Positions 28,143 to 36,843 of a stretch of DNA of 64,000 bases are shown piece after piece. Location of the stretch: NCBI GenBank assembly GCA_040220875.1, contig JAVJVX010000009.1:248001-312000 (forward strand). The letters run 5' to 3'. This DNA comes from Alphaproteobacteria bacterium. GTDB taxonomy: Bacteria > Pseudomonadota > Alphaproteobacteria > JAVJVX01. Positions within the stretch are counted from its first letter, which is position 1. Each line of letters starts with the position of its first letter. The translations under genes and the position numbers were made by a program. The notes beneath the pieces are model-generated. The model had not been told where the DNA came from. It made no database searches and worked only from the letters and a program-made list of their open reading frames with translations.

Positions 28143-28676
28143 TTAATTCTGCCCGGACTCGCCCGGCTTTTCGGGTGCTTCCGGCTGATCCCCGGCGGTC
28201 TCGCCGGAACCGCTGACGTCGTCGGCGTCAGCCGCCGGACCGGACCGGACCGATTCCTCGACGGCAGCATCCAGCTCGCCTTCTTCGGGCTCCACCTCTT
28301 CGGCGCCATAAGACACCTCCAGCGCCGCCAACGAAGCTGCCAGCGGATCGTCAGTGGAGGGATTCTGGACCGTCGGCGCCTCGCCCACCGGCGCCGGCAA
28401 GGCCTCGCCGTCTTCCACCGCCGTTTCCTCTTCCTCCGGCTCGTCGAAATCGACATGGCGCTGCAGGGAGTGGATAAGGCTGTCCTCAAGCGCATCGATC
28501 TCCACGGTCGTCTCGGCGATTTCCCTGAGGGCCACGACCGGATTCTTGTCATTGTCACGGTCGACAGTCAGGGGCGCCCCGGCGGAGATGGCCCGTGCGC
28601 GCTGGCTGGCCATCAACACCAGGTCAAACCGGTTCGAGACAATCTCAATGCAATCTTCAACCGTAACTCGCGCCAT
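28143..28676 (-). CDS. rpoZ: RNA polymerase omega subunit with long acidic tail
   Basis: Small RNA polymerase subunit that helps assemble beta' and takes part in ppGpp sensing. Residues 1-75 are typical omega: [31 protein letters not shown] and [11 protein letters not shown]. The protein then continues to 177 residues with a low-complexity tail rich in Glu, Asp, Ala and Pro, about twice the length of E. coli omega. ATG at 28676 follows a GGAGG site; the frame open to 28790 is ignored. A good promoter lies 58-86 bp upstream. rsh follows, as usual. Confidence 0.93.
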   Translation of the reverse strand: MARVTVEDCIEIVSNRFDLVLMASQRARAISAGAPLTVDRDNDKNPVVALREIAETTVEIDALEDSLIHSLQRHVDFDEPEEEETAVEDGEALPAPVGEAPTVQNPSTDDPLAASLAALEVSYGAEEVEPEEGELDAAVEESVRSGPAADADDVSGSGETAGDQPEAPEKPGESGQN

Positions 28677-28733
28677 CGGGCCTCCTGAGGCGGATCGGGA
28701 CCGCCGGTTTTCCACAGGTCGTGCGGGACCGGG

Positions 28734-28762
28734 AATATAGGGAGGCGGTTCCCGGAAAGCAA
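28734..28762 (-). promoter_or_regulatory. Probable sigma-70 promoter for rpoZ
   Basis: On the minus strand TTGCTT (28762-28757) and TATATT (28739-28734) are spaced by exactly 17 bases in the folK-rpoZ gap, giving a start near 28727 and a leader of about 50 nt. It probably drives rpoZ-rsh and perhaps the long cluster behind it. Confidence 0.6.
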
Positions 28763-28802
28763 CCCGTCCCGAGCGGCGAGATTGCGCCAAAAGACCCGGA
28801 AT

Positions 28803-29381
28803 CTAACGGGTTTCGAGCCGCCGGACAGCCTGATCGCCGGGGATCGCCGCCAAAAGCTCCGAAACCGGCCGCCGGCTCACCGGGTGGACCCAATCGGGGA
28901 GAATTTCTGCCAGCGGGGCAAGGACAAACGCGCGGTATTGCAGCCTTGGGTGAGGTATTTGTATACCCCTTTCTTCCTGCCGTACCACCTCCCCGAAGGC
29001 GATCAGGTCGAGATCGAGGATCCGAGCCTCATTTCGCGCCCCACGGGTCCGGCCGAACTCGGCCTCGATACGCAGCAACAGGCCGAGGAGCGCTTCCGGA
29101 CTGCGCCCGGTTTCGACGACCGCGATGCCGTTGACGAACCAGGGCTGATCGGATGCCGGCACCGGGGCGGATTCAAACCAGGAGGAGCGCGCCAGCACGC
29201 CTATCCCTGCCCCTTCCAGCGCCCCGAGGGCTGCCGTCAGGGTTTCCGCCGGCGCGCCGTGGCTGGGGCTTGGCAAATTGGCACCAAGCCCGACGACGAT
29301 CGGAAATTGCCAGACATCCGGCAAAGTTTCCGGTCGATGGGCCGGGCGACCGGCTTCAGGCAGGGTGATTTTCCAGGTCAT
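28803..29381 (-). CDS. folK: 2-amino-4-hydroxy-6-hydroxymethyldihydropteridine pyrophosphokinase
   Basis: Transfers pyrophosphate from ATP to the pterin precursor of folate. The 192 residues show VVGLGANLPSP (N-terminal HPPK motif), the ESAPVPASDQPWFVNGIA block, and the signature RILDLDLIAFGE followed by IPHPRLQYRAFVLAPLAEI. The first 27 residues are an extension before the usual start. A 6-bp inverted repeat, CCTGCT/AGCAGG (29385-29398), lies immediately upstream of the ATG and would cover the ribosome site. rpoZ follows after a promoter-bearing gap. Confidence 0.93.
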   Translation of the reverse strand: MTWKITLPEAGRPAHRPETLPDVWQFPIVVGLGANLPSPSHGAPAETLTAALGALEGAGIGVLARSSWFESAPVPASDQPWFVNGIAVVETGRSPEALLGLLLRIEAEFGRTRGARNEARILDLDLIAFGEVVRQEERGIQIPHPRLQYRAFVLAPLAEILPDWVHPVSRRPVSELLAAIPGDQAVRRLETR

Positions 29382-29466
29382 GACCCTGCTTTAGCAGGCT
29401 CGCCGCCAGTGAGAAAGGCCGACCGCGGAGATTGCGCCGCCGGCGTGGCTCGGCTACCTGTCACCC

Positions 29467-30114
29467 ATGACCGGTCCATGTGCAGAGCCCGCCCCCCATT
29501 GTCCCCGATGCCCTCGGCTATGCGAGTTCCGCCGCGAAAACGCAGCCGCCCACGCCGACTGGCACAATGGACCGGTCCCGTCCTTTGGCCCCCTTTCCGC
29601 AGAACTGCTCGTCATCGGCCTGGCCCCCGGGCTTCGCGGCGCCAACAGAACCGGGCGGCCCTTTACCGGCGATTACGCGGGCGATCTTCTCTACCCGACA
29701 CTGCATAAATTCGGGTTCGCTCACGGCACTTACGAGGCCAGGGCCGGTGACGGGCTGCAAATGTCTGGTGCCCGGATCACCAACGCGGTGCGCTGCGTCC
29801 CGCCGCAGAACAAACCCCTCCCGGACGAGGCGCGAAACTGCCGTCCCTTTCTGGAAGCCGAGATCGCGACCATGACCCAACTCAGGGTAATCCTGGCCCT
29901 TGGCGTTGTCGCTCATCAGCAGGCGATCAGGGCCCTTGGCTGCCAGCCGAGCCGCTTTCGCTTCGGCCATGGCGTCTGGCACGACATGCCGGCCGGCAGG
30001 CCTCTTCTCGTCAACAGCTATCACTGCTCACGCTACAATACGAATACCGGTCGTCTGACGTCGGGGATGTTCGACAAGGTCTTTCAAGACATTCGTCAAC
30101 GCCTTAAAGCCTGA
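29467..30114 (+). CDS. Family 5 uracil-DNA glycosylase (UdgB type)
   Basis: Iron-sulfur DNA repair enzyme that removes uracil and other deaminated bases. The 215 residues have cysteines at 12, 15, 110 and 125 as likely [4Fe-4S] ligands, the family-5 motif GLAPGLRGANRTGRPFTGD (51-69) and the late motif NSYHCSRYN with H186. Family 4 enzymes have GEAPG and an acidic residue in motif A; the alanine here and GANRTGR point to family 5 as in Thermus UDGb. Its stop codon touches that of convergent smpB with no base between. Confidence 0.9.
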   Translation: MTGPCAEPAPHCPRCPRLCEFRRENAAAHADWHNGPVPSFGPLSAELLVIGLAPGLRGANRTGRPFTGDYAGDLLYPTLHKFGFAHGTYEARAGDGLQMSGARITNAVRCVPPQNKPLPDEARNCRPFLEAEIATMTQLRVILALGVVAHQQAIRALGCQPSRFRFGHGVWHDMPAGRPLLVNSYHCSRYNTNTGRLTSGMFDKVFQDIRQRLKA

Positions 30115-30588
30115 CTACCCCTTGTCACGCAGCAGCCGCCCCTGTTCGCGCCTCCAGTCCTGCTCTTTCTTTGCCGCCCGCTTGTCGTGCGCCTTTTTGC
30201 CCCGACCCAGGCCCAATTGAACCTTGGCCCGCCCGTGGTGGTCGAAATTGATTGAAAGCGGGACAATGGTAATGCCGCGCGTCGCGATCTGGGCCGTCAG
30301 GCGATTGATTTCACGCCGGTGCAATAGCAGCTTGCGGGGGCGCATCGGTTCATGATTATCACGGCCCGCCGGGTCGTAGCGCGGGATATGCGCATTCAGC
30401 AGATAGATCTCGCCCCCCGCCTCCTGCGCATATGCATCTGAAATATTGCCATGCCCGGCCCGCAAGGACTTTACCTCGGAGCCCTTCAGGACGATCCCGG
30501 CTTCGAATTTTTCGAGGATTTCGTAATCGTGCCGCGCCTTGCGGTTCTGTACCGCGATACGTTGGGGCGGACCCTTTTGCGCCGCCAT
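30115..30588 (-). CDS. smpB: SsrA-binding protein SmpB
   Basis: Binds tmRNA and brings it to stalled ribosomes for trans-translation. The 157 residues show NRKARHDYEILEKFEAGIVLKG (in segments), GSEVKSLRAG, EIYLLNAHI and the basic C-terminal tail GRGKKAHDKRAAKKEQDWRRE that enters the decoding centre. It follows dapA by 7 nt. The tmRNA gene itself is not in the window. Confidence 0.96.
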   Translation of the reverse strand: MAAQKGPPQRIAVQNRKARHDYEILEKFEAGIVLKGSEVKSLRAGHGNISDAYAQEAGGEIYLLNAHIPRYDPAGRDNHEPMRPRKLLLHRREINRLTAQIATRGITIVPLSINFDHHGRAKVQLGLGRGKKAHDKRAAKKEQDWRREQGRLLRDKG

Positions 30589-30595
30589 GGACGGC

Positions 30596-31471
30596 CTAAT
30601 TCAGCAAGCCAGCCGACCGCATTGCGGTTTCGACCTTTGCCTTCGACGTATCTGAAAGAGGCACCATGGGGAGGCGCAACTCGGGCGAGCACTTACCAAG
30701 AAGGCTCGCCGCAAATTTGACCGGGGCCGGATTCGTCTCCACGAAAAGGGCTGCATGCAGCGGTGCCAGCCGATCATTGATCTCCTGTACCGCCGCGAAA
30801 TCGCCGGCCTGCCAAGCCTCCTGCACCCGCGCGCACGCGGCGGGCGCTACATTCGCGGTCACCGAAATACATCCGTCACCGCCCTGGCCAAGGAAGGCGA
30901 CCGAAGTGCCATCCTCGCCCGAGAGCTGGACGAAATCGTCGCCACATGCGAGGCGTTGCAAAGGAGGCCGGGCCAGGTCGTTGGTGGCGTCCTTTACACC
31001 CACAATGTTGGGCAGCTTGGCCAGACGGCTCATGGTCTCGACACTCATGTCGATCACGCACCGCGGCGGAATGTTGTATATGAGGACCGGCAGGTCGACC
31101 GAGTCATTGATCGCCTTGAAATGCTGGTACAGGCCTTCCTGCGTAGGTTTGTTGTAATAGGGCGTCACCACCAGCGCGGCGCTCGCGCCAGCCTTCCGGG
31201 CGTGTCGGGTCAGGTCCACCGCCTCATCCGTCGAATTAGACCCGGTCCCCGCGATCACCGGCACGCGGCCGGCGGCCGCCTCGACACAAAGCTCGGTCAC
31301 GCGCATGTGTTCGGGATGCGTCAGGGTCGGCGATTCCCCGGTTGTTCCGCACGAGACCACACCGTGCACGCCTTCAGAAATCTGCCATTCGACGAAGGAC
31401 TGGATGCCATCTTCGTCAACCAGGCCATCCTTGAAGGGCGTGATCAGCGCTGTGTAGGAGCCCCTGAACAT
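30596..31471 (-). CDS. dapA: 4-hydroxy-tetrahydrodipicolinate synthase
   Basis: Condenses pyruvate and aspartate semialdehyde at the start of the lysine/diaminopimelate branch. The 291 residues fold as a TIM barrel with the TTGE motif (43-46), YNIPPR with catalytic Y132 and the Schiff-base lysine K160 in NIVGVKDA. The start at 31471 has its own upstream region shared with the divergent transglycosylase gene. dapA-smpB is a common alphaproteobacterial pair. Confidence 0.95.
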   Translation of the reverse strand: MFRGSYTALITPFKDGLVDEDGIQSFVEWQISEGVHGVVSCGTTGESPTLTHPEHMRVTELCVEAAAGRVPVIAGTGSNSTDEAVDLTRHARKAGASAALVVTPYYNKPTQEGLYQHFKAINDSVDLPVLIYNIPPRCVIDMSVETMSRLAKLPNIVGVKDATNDLARPPLQRLACGDDFVQLSGEDGTSVAFLGQGGDGCISVTANVAPAACARVQEAWQAGDFAAVQEINDRLAPLHAALFVETNPAPVKFAASLLGKCSPELRLPMVPLSDTSKAKVETAMRSAGLLN

Positions 31472-31507
31472 TCTTACCTCTGGACAAATCGGCGGCAGAA
31501 ACCGGAT

Positions 31508-31525
31508 TGCAAGAAATTTTTTGCA
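31508..31525. promoter_or_regulatory. Near-perfect palindrome in the dapA-transglycosylase gap
   Basis: TGCAAGAAA and TTTTTTGCA form an 18-bp inverted repeat with one mismatch, 37 nt upstream of dapA and 125 nt upstream of the transglycosylase gene. It looks like a dimeric regulator site; no known consensus fits clearly. Confidence 0.35.
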
Positions 31526-31649
31526 CCATAGACAGGGAGAGAGACTCCGACAAGCGCTGCCGTGGCTCTCGGCTTCTGGTCCGAGATTATCCTAAATGGC
31601 GTTAGATTTACGGCCCTTTTTTCGCTAATTTCCAGAGCTTAGGGGGAAG

Positions 31650-33824
31650 ATGGCCCTCAGCCGGGCCGGGGAAGTCATCGTGACGGGTTTGAAGCACTGG
31701 AGCACAATAACGGACGCGCTTGGGCGACGGCAACGGCGCGCCAGGCGGTGGTGGCCTGGCTTGCTTCCGCTCGTTCTCGCGGCCTCGCTCGGGTGGCTTC
31801 TTGCCCCGCAAACAGCCCACGCTCAGGACCTCTCGGCCGACCATATCGAAAAGGCCAGGGCCGCGTTTCGTGCGGCGGCCGACGGGCGCTGGCAACACGC
31901 CCACGCCCAGGCCCGGGCGACCGGCTCGCCGCTCGTGGCCAAAGCTGTCGAATGGTTCGAGCTCACCAAAGGTCGGAGACAGCATCTCTCCTTCGATCGT
32001 CTCAGCGATTTCCTCAAGAACAGCCCGGACTGGCCCTACCAGAATGTCCTGCGCGCGAGAACCGAGGCGGCCATCAATGACGACATTGGCGACAAGACGA
32101 TCATCGAATGGTTTGATCAGTTCGAGCCGGTCACGTCAGCCGGAAAATTGCGCCATGCCGAATCACTGCTACGCGCCGGAGAGGCCGAAAAGGGCCGTGA
32201 AATTCTGCGAGGCCTCTGGCGCTCCGGCCAGTTTTCGATGAGTGAGGAGCGCCGTATCCGAAGGAGCTACAAAGACGTCCTGACCACGTCCGATCATGAA
32301 GCCCGACTGTCCTATTTGCTGAGTGAGAGACGGACGACGGAAGCGAAGCGCATCATGCCCTTCGTCTCGCAGGACCGGCAAAAGCTTGCAAATGCGCGGG
32401 TCCATCTGATGACCAATGCACCGGGAGTCGATTATGCAATCGAGCGGGTGCCCAGTTATCTGAAATCCGACGCGCTTTTGACTTTTGACCGCGCGAGTTG
32501 GCGGCGACGACGCGGACGGACAGACGAGACTCTCGCCATGCTGTCAAATCTGATGCCGCCAGCCCTGCGACCCCATAACTGGTGGCAGGAGCGTGAATTG
32601 GCGGCCCGCTACGGGGTGCGCAACGGCGAGACATCACTTGCCTACTCGGTCGCTTCCAACCACGGCTTTGAAGAAGGTGTCGAATACGCCGAGGCGGAAT
32701 GGCTGGCCGGCTGGATCGCCCTGAGGTTCGCCAACGACCCCAAAACCGCGCTCGGTCATTTCGAGCGCCTGTTCGATAACGTGAGATATCCCGTTAGCCG
32801 TGCGCGTGCCGCGTACTGGGCCGGTCGCGCAGCGGCGGCACTGGATCAGCGCCAGGGTGCGCGCCGCTGGTATCGGCAGGCTTCCGAATATGTGACCACT
32901 TATTACGGGCACTTGGCGCGGCTTGAAGCGCTGGCCATCGGCGGGCTGACGCATAGCCGGATTCCCGCACCACCCAGGCCCAGCCCGGCTGAGAAGCGGG
33001 CCTTTTATGAGGACGAGGTCGTAAGGGTTGTCCGGCTCATGGGCGCTCTCGGCCTCAATGAGGAAATCGACCCTTTCGTGCGCAAACTGAGCTTGCGCGC
33101 CGAAACCCCTGCCCAGCACGTTCTGGTCGCAGAAATCGCGATCGAGGCCGGCCGGCAGGACCTGGCGGTCCGGACGGGCAGACGCGCCATCCGGGAGGGG
33201 GTCATCAGCCTCGCAACCGCCTACCCGACAACTCCGCCGGTTTCGGCCGCCGTGCTGACCGGTGCAGAAGGCAGCGAGTTGGAAAAAGTGGAAACGGCCT
33301 TGATCTTATCGATCATGCGCCAGGAGAGCGGTTTCAAGCCAACTGCCACCAGCCACGCCGGGGCACGAGGACTTATGCAGATCATGCCTGCAACAGCCCG
33401 GACGGTTGCACGCAAGGTCGGTGTCCCCTATTCCAGGCAACGGTTGAGGGAGGATCCGGACTATAATCTGCGCCTCGGGCGGGCGTATCTGGCCGATCTT
33501 CTGGAACGGTTTGACGGATCCAAGGTTCTCAGCCTGGTCGCATATAACGCCGGGCCCAACCGGGCCGATCGCTGGGTTCGGGAGTACGGCGATCCGCGCC
33601 GACCCGAAGTCGATATGGTCGACTGGATCGAGATGATCCCCTTCTCAGAGACGCGGAACTACGTCCAGCGAGTGCTGGAGAATCTTTATATCTACAGGCA
33701 ACTGCTCGAGGACATTGATCCCGATGCCGGACTGGCGCGGGATCTTCACCTGCCGCCGCCCGAAAGAACGCCCTTTGGCAGGGAGCGCAGCAACGCCCGT
33801 GCGCCTGACAGCAGCCCTGGCTGA
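31650..33824 (+). CDS. Soluble lytic murein transglycosylase (Slt type)
   Basis: Periplasmic enzyme cleaving peptidoglycan to 1,6-anhydro-muropeptides. The 724 residues open with a positively charged stretch and a signal helix (about 34-53, cleavage near AHAQ). A long superhelical alpha-solenoid follows (about 60-520), then the GH23 domain with catalytic E559 in MRQESGF, ARGLMQIMPATA and the later SLVAYNAGPNRADRW. Length and architecture match Slt70 rather than MltC/E. The start follows an AGGGGGAAG site. The gene is convergent with trpB2, 12 nt apart. Confidence 0.93.
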   Translation: MALSRAGEVIVTGLKHWSTITDALGRRQRRARRWWPGLLPLVLAASLGWLLAPQTAHAQDLSADHIEKARAAFRAAADGRWQHAHAQARATGSPLVAKAVEWFELTKGRRQHLSFDRLSDFLKNSPDWPYQNVLRARTEAAINDDIGDKTIIEWFDQFEPVTSAGKLRHAESLLRAGEAEKGREILRGLWRSGQFSMSEERRIRRSYKDVLTTSDHEARLSYLLSERRTTEAKRIMPFVSQDRQKLANARVHLMTNAPGVDYAIERVPSYLKSDALLTFDRASWRRRRGRTDETLAMLSNLMPPALRPHNWWQERELAARYGVRNGETSLAYSVASNHGFEEGVEYAEAEWLAGWIALRFANDPKTALGHFERLFDNVRYPVSRARAAYWAGRAAAALDQRQGARRWYRQASEYVTTYYGHLARLEALAIGGLTHSRIPAPPRPSPAEKRAFYEDEVVRVVRLMGALGLNEEIDPFVRKLSLRAETPAQHVLVAEIAIEAGRQDLAVRTGRRAIREGVISLATAYPTTPPVSAAVLTGAEGSELEKVETALILSIMRQESGFKPTATSHAGARGLMQIMPATARTVARKVGVPYSRQRLREDPDYNLRLGRAYLADLLERFDGSKVLSLVAYNAGPNRADRWVREYGDPRRPEVDMVDWIEMIPFSETRNYVQRVLENLYIYRQLLEDIDPDAGLARDLHLPPPERTPFGRERSNARAPDSSPG

Positions 33825-33836
33825 GCGTGCGGTGAG

Positions 33837-35204
33837 CTAGACGGCGGCGACCACCGGCAATTTGGCAAGGGACTGGCTCAGCGAGGCCTCGTCATATGAG
33901 TCGTCCGACAGTTTGCCGGCAAAGAAATCCATATACGCCTGCATGTCAAAATGCCCATGCCCCGAAAGGTTGAACAGGATACACTCGCTCCGCCCCTCCT
34001 CCTTGCAACGAAGGGCTTCGTCGACCGCCGCCTTGACCGCGTGCGTTGATTCCGGAGCTGGCAGGATCCCTTCGACTCGCGCGAAATCGACCCCCGCTTC
34101 GAAGCAGCCGAGTTGGCGCAATGCCCGTGCCTCGAGAAGCTCCAGGCTCTTGGCGTGACTGATCAGGGGCGACATGCCGTGGTACCTGAGTCCTCCCGAA
34201 TGAAACCCCGGCGGCACGAAAGCCGATCCGAGTGTGTGCATCTTCATGAGCGGAGTAAGATGGGCGATGTCTCCAAAATCATAAGCGAATTCGCCCCGCG
34301 TCAGCGTCGGGCAAGCTGCCGGCTCTACCGCAATGATTCGGGGATTCGGCCCGCCTCGCAGCCCCGCTCCCATGAACGGAAATGCAATCCCCGCCAGATT
34401 GCTTCCACCCCCCGAGCATCCGATGACGATGTCAGGGTAATCATCGGCCATTTCCATTTGGGCGATGGCCTCCAGTCCGACCACCGTCTGGTGGAGACAC
34501 ACATGGTTGAGAACGCTCCCCAAGGCGTAATTGGTATCGTCGCGCGAGGCCGCACGCTCGACCGCTTCCGAAATCGCGATACCGAGACTGCCGGGACTGT
34601 CGGGGTTTTCAGACAAGACATCACGCCCGGCCTGGGTCTCGCTACTGGGGCTGGGGATACAACTGGCGCCATAAGCCTCCATCAGCGCCCGCCGGTAGGG
34701 CTTCTGCTCGAAGCTCACCCGAACCATGAAAACTTCGATCTCAATGTCGAAAAGACTGCCGGCGAACGCGAGAGACGAACCCCATTGTCCGGCACCGGTC
34801 TCGGTAGCGATCTTGCGGACCCCGGCCTCTCGGTTGAAGAACGCCTGCGCCACGGCCGTATTCGGCTTGTGGCTGCCGGCCGGACTCACGCCCTCGTATT
34901 TGTAATAAATGCGTGCTGGCGTATCTAAGAACTCTTCAAGCCGCCGGGCCCGGAACAGGGGCGACGGGCGCCATTGACGGTAGATCTTGCGCACGGGGGC
35001 AGGAATTTCGATTTCCCGCTCCGCCGAAATCTCCTGACGTATAAGCTCCTTCGGGAAAATCGCTTCGAGATCCGTCGGGTCGAGAGGCTTGTGCGTGGCC
35101 GGATGGACCGGGGGCTCCGGGGGCGCCGGGAAGTCAGCCACGATATTGTACCAGTGCGTCGGCATGCGCTCCTCATCAAGGAGATATTTCACGGTCTCGG
35201 ACAC
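33837..35204 (-). CDS. TrpB2-type tryptophan synthase beta subunit
   Basis: PLP enzyme of the TrpB2 subfamily, which joins indole and serine (or related substrates) and acts without a normal TrpA. The 455 residues exceed the classical TrpB by about 50, mostly as an N-terminal extension typical of TrpB2 ([19 protein letters not shown]). The PLP lysine is K113 in [23 protein letters not shown] and the phosphate-binding [10 protein letters not shown] are present. No trpA or other trp gene is near. Possible roles are indole salvage or a related beta-replacement. Confidence 0.9.
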   Translation of the reverse strand: MSETVKYLLDEERMPTHWYNIVADFPAPPEPPVHPATHKPLDPTDLEAIFPKELIRQEISAEREIEIPAPVRKIYRQWRPSPLFRARRLEEFLDTPARIYYKYEGVSPAGSHKPNTAVAQAFFNREAGVRKIATETGAGQWGSSLAFAGSLFDIEIEVFMVRVSFEQKPYRRALMEAYGASCIPSPSSETQAGRDVLSENPDSPGSLGIAISEAVERAASRDDTNYALGSVLNHVCLHQTVVGLEAIAQMEMADDYPDIVIGCSGGGSNLAGIAFPFMGAGLRGGPNPRIIAVEPAACPTLTRGEFAYDFGDIAHLTPLMKMHTLGSAFVPPGFHSGGLRYHGMSPLISHAKSLELLEARALRQLGCFEAGVDFARVEGILPAPESTHAVKAAVDEALRCKEEGRSECILFNLSGHGHFDMQAYMDFFAGKLSDDSYDEASLSQSLAKLPVVAAV

Positions 35205-35540
35205 GTTGCCTCCCGGGCCAGCGAATTCGAATGATGGACAGGCAGGATTAGCGGAGGAATTGCCCGAAAATCAAGCGCCATCGCCGCAGCCAGCGACCAA
35301 ATCCCGCAGATTTCCGCCTTTTCGACAATCACAAATCCCCGGAAGCCCGCATCCCGCTGCCGGACAGAACGAACTTCCGATGAATGAGAAGACCGCGCGA
35401 TCCATCAAGACGGAAAAGGAAAAAACCGGCGACCCTCGAGCCTCATGGCGGGGAAAAAGATGTGCCAGACTTGAAACGCACAGCAAACTCGACCACAAGG
35501 AAAGCGAGGAAAGAATGGCGCAACCGTTCGGGATTAGGCG
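35205..35540. other. Long leader region before nhaA
   Basis: 336 nt between divergent trpB2 and nhaA. No promoter hexamers stand out. The last 160 nt are purine-rich and hold an in-frame chain of ATGs (35380, 35515) ending at a stop inside nhaA. Structured Na+/Li+-responsive leaders (nhaA-I and nhaA-II RNA motifs) are known upstream of nhaA genes in proteobacteria, so this length could hold one, but I cannot recognise the motif by eye. Confidence 0.4.
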
Positions 35541-35559
35541 ATGGCCCTGGATCAGCTGA
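35515..35559 (+). CDS. Possible 14-residue leader peptide overlapping nhaA
   Basis: ATG at 35515 has a strong GAGGAAAGA ribosome site, better than that of nhaA. It encodes [14 protein letters not shown] and stops 16 nt inside nhaA in another frame, so ribosomes ending here could restart on nhaA. An in-frame ATG at 35380 would make it 59 residues, basic, unrecognised. It could also be non-coding. Confidence 0.35.
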   Translation: MAQPFGIRRWPWIS

Positions 35560-36785
35560 CCGAAGCACTCAAGGATCCGCTTGCCCCTATAAAGGAATTC
35601 CTGAAGCTTGAAAGCGCTGGCGGCCTCGTCCTCATGGGCGCCGCCGTGCTTGCCCTTCTTATCAGCAATTCCGCCCTGGGCCCCTACTATGATGGGCTGT
35701 TCGCCCTGCCCCTGACCATCAGCCTTGGTGACTTCGGAATATCCAAAGCACTTCTCCTCTGGGTCAACGATGGCCTGATGGCCATTTTCTTTCTGCTCGT
35801 CGGACTGGAAATCAAGCGCGAAATCCTCGAAGGCGAATTATCAAGCCTTGATCGTGCTGCCCTGCCCGCCGTTGCCGCGGCTGGCGGCATGATCGTCCCC
35901 GCCCTGATTTACATTGCGATAACAAACGGCGATCCGGTCGCGCTCAATGGGTGGGCGATCCCCGCCGCAACCGACATCGCCTTCGCGCTCGGAATACTCT
36001 CCCTGCTCGGCAAACGGGTGCCGATTTCACTCAAGATTTTCCTCACCGCGCTCGCCATCCTGGATGATCTTGGCGCAATCATCATTATTGCTCTTTTCTA
36101 TACCCACCAACTCTCTCCCCTCTCGTTGGGGATGGCGGCCATCGCGCTCACCGGACTCTTCTTCATGAACCGGATTGGCGTGACCCGAACGGCCGCCTAC
36201 GTGCTGGTCGGGATTTTCCTTTGGGTGTGCGTTCTCAAATCCGGTGTACACGCGACACTGGCCGGCGTAGCCCTTGCGCTCGCCATTCCGCTGCGCGCGA
36301 CGAACGAACATGGAGAGTCCCCCCTGAAGACCTTCGAGCACGCCCTGTTGCCCTGGGTGGCCTTCGGAATCATGCCACTTTTTGCCTTCGCGAATGCCGG
36401 CGTCTCCCTGTCCGGCCTTTCACTGGACTCCATCCTCGCCCCGGTCCCGCTGGGCATTGCCCTCGGGCTGTTCCTTGGTAAGCAGGTAGGCATCGCGGGC
36501 TTCAGCTGGCTCGCCATCAGGGGCGGTCTCTGCCGGTTGCCTGACGAGGTGACATGGCTGCAACTCTATGGGGCGAGCATTCTCGCCGGCATCGGCTTCA
36601 CCATGAGCCTTTTCATCGGCACACTCGCCTTCTCGGACCCGGCCTATGCCGTCGACGTGCGGATCGGCGTGTTGGGCGGCTCGCTGATCTCGGCACTAAC
36701 CGGTTATCTTCTACTGAGATTCGCGACAAAATCGAAGGCAGTCGGGGCTGGCGGCAAGCCCGAGACGAGCAGCCGAAAAACCTGA
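35541..36785 (+). CDS. nhaA: Na+/H+ antiporter NhaA
   Basis: Inner-membrane antiporter exporting Na+ (or Li+) for protons, for salt and alkaline-pH tolerance. The 414 residues have about 12 membrane segments. The ion-binding pair is D175-D176 in [17 protein letters not shown], preceded by TDIAFALG (D145), and the [10 protein letters not shown] block is conserved. The C-terminal 20 residues are a basic tail. The start at 35541 has only AGG three bases before it, so translation may depend on the upstream short frame. pta follows 58 nt later on the same strand. Confidence 0.95.
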   Translation: MALDQLTEALKDPLAPIKEFLKLESAGGLVLMGAAVLALLISNSALGPYYDGLFALPLTISLGDFGISKALLLWVNDGLMAIFFLLVGLEIKREILEGELSSLDRAALPAVAAAGGMIVPALIYIAITNGDPVALNGWAIPAATDIAFALGILSLLGKRVPISLKIFLTALAILDDLGAIIIIALFYTHQLSPLSLGMAAIALTGLFFMNRIGVTRTAAYVLVGIFLWVCVLKSGVHATLAGVALALAIPLRATNEHGESPLKTFEHALLPWVAFGIMPLFAFANAGVSLSGLSLDSILAPVPLGIALGLFLGKQVGIAGFSWLAIRGGLCRLPDEVTWLQLYGASILAGIGFTMSLFIGTLAFSDPAYAVDVRIGVLGGSLISALTGYLLLRFATKSKAVGAGGKPETSSRKT

Positions 36786-36843
36786 TATCCTTCTGTCATA
36801 GTCGATTGTTAGGATTCAGACATCGCGCAAGGCGACCACACCA

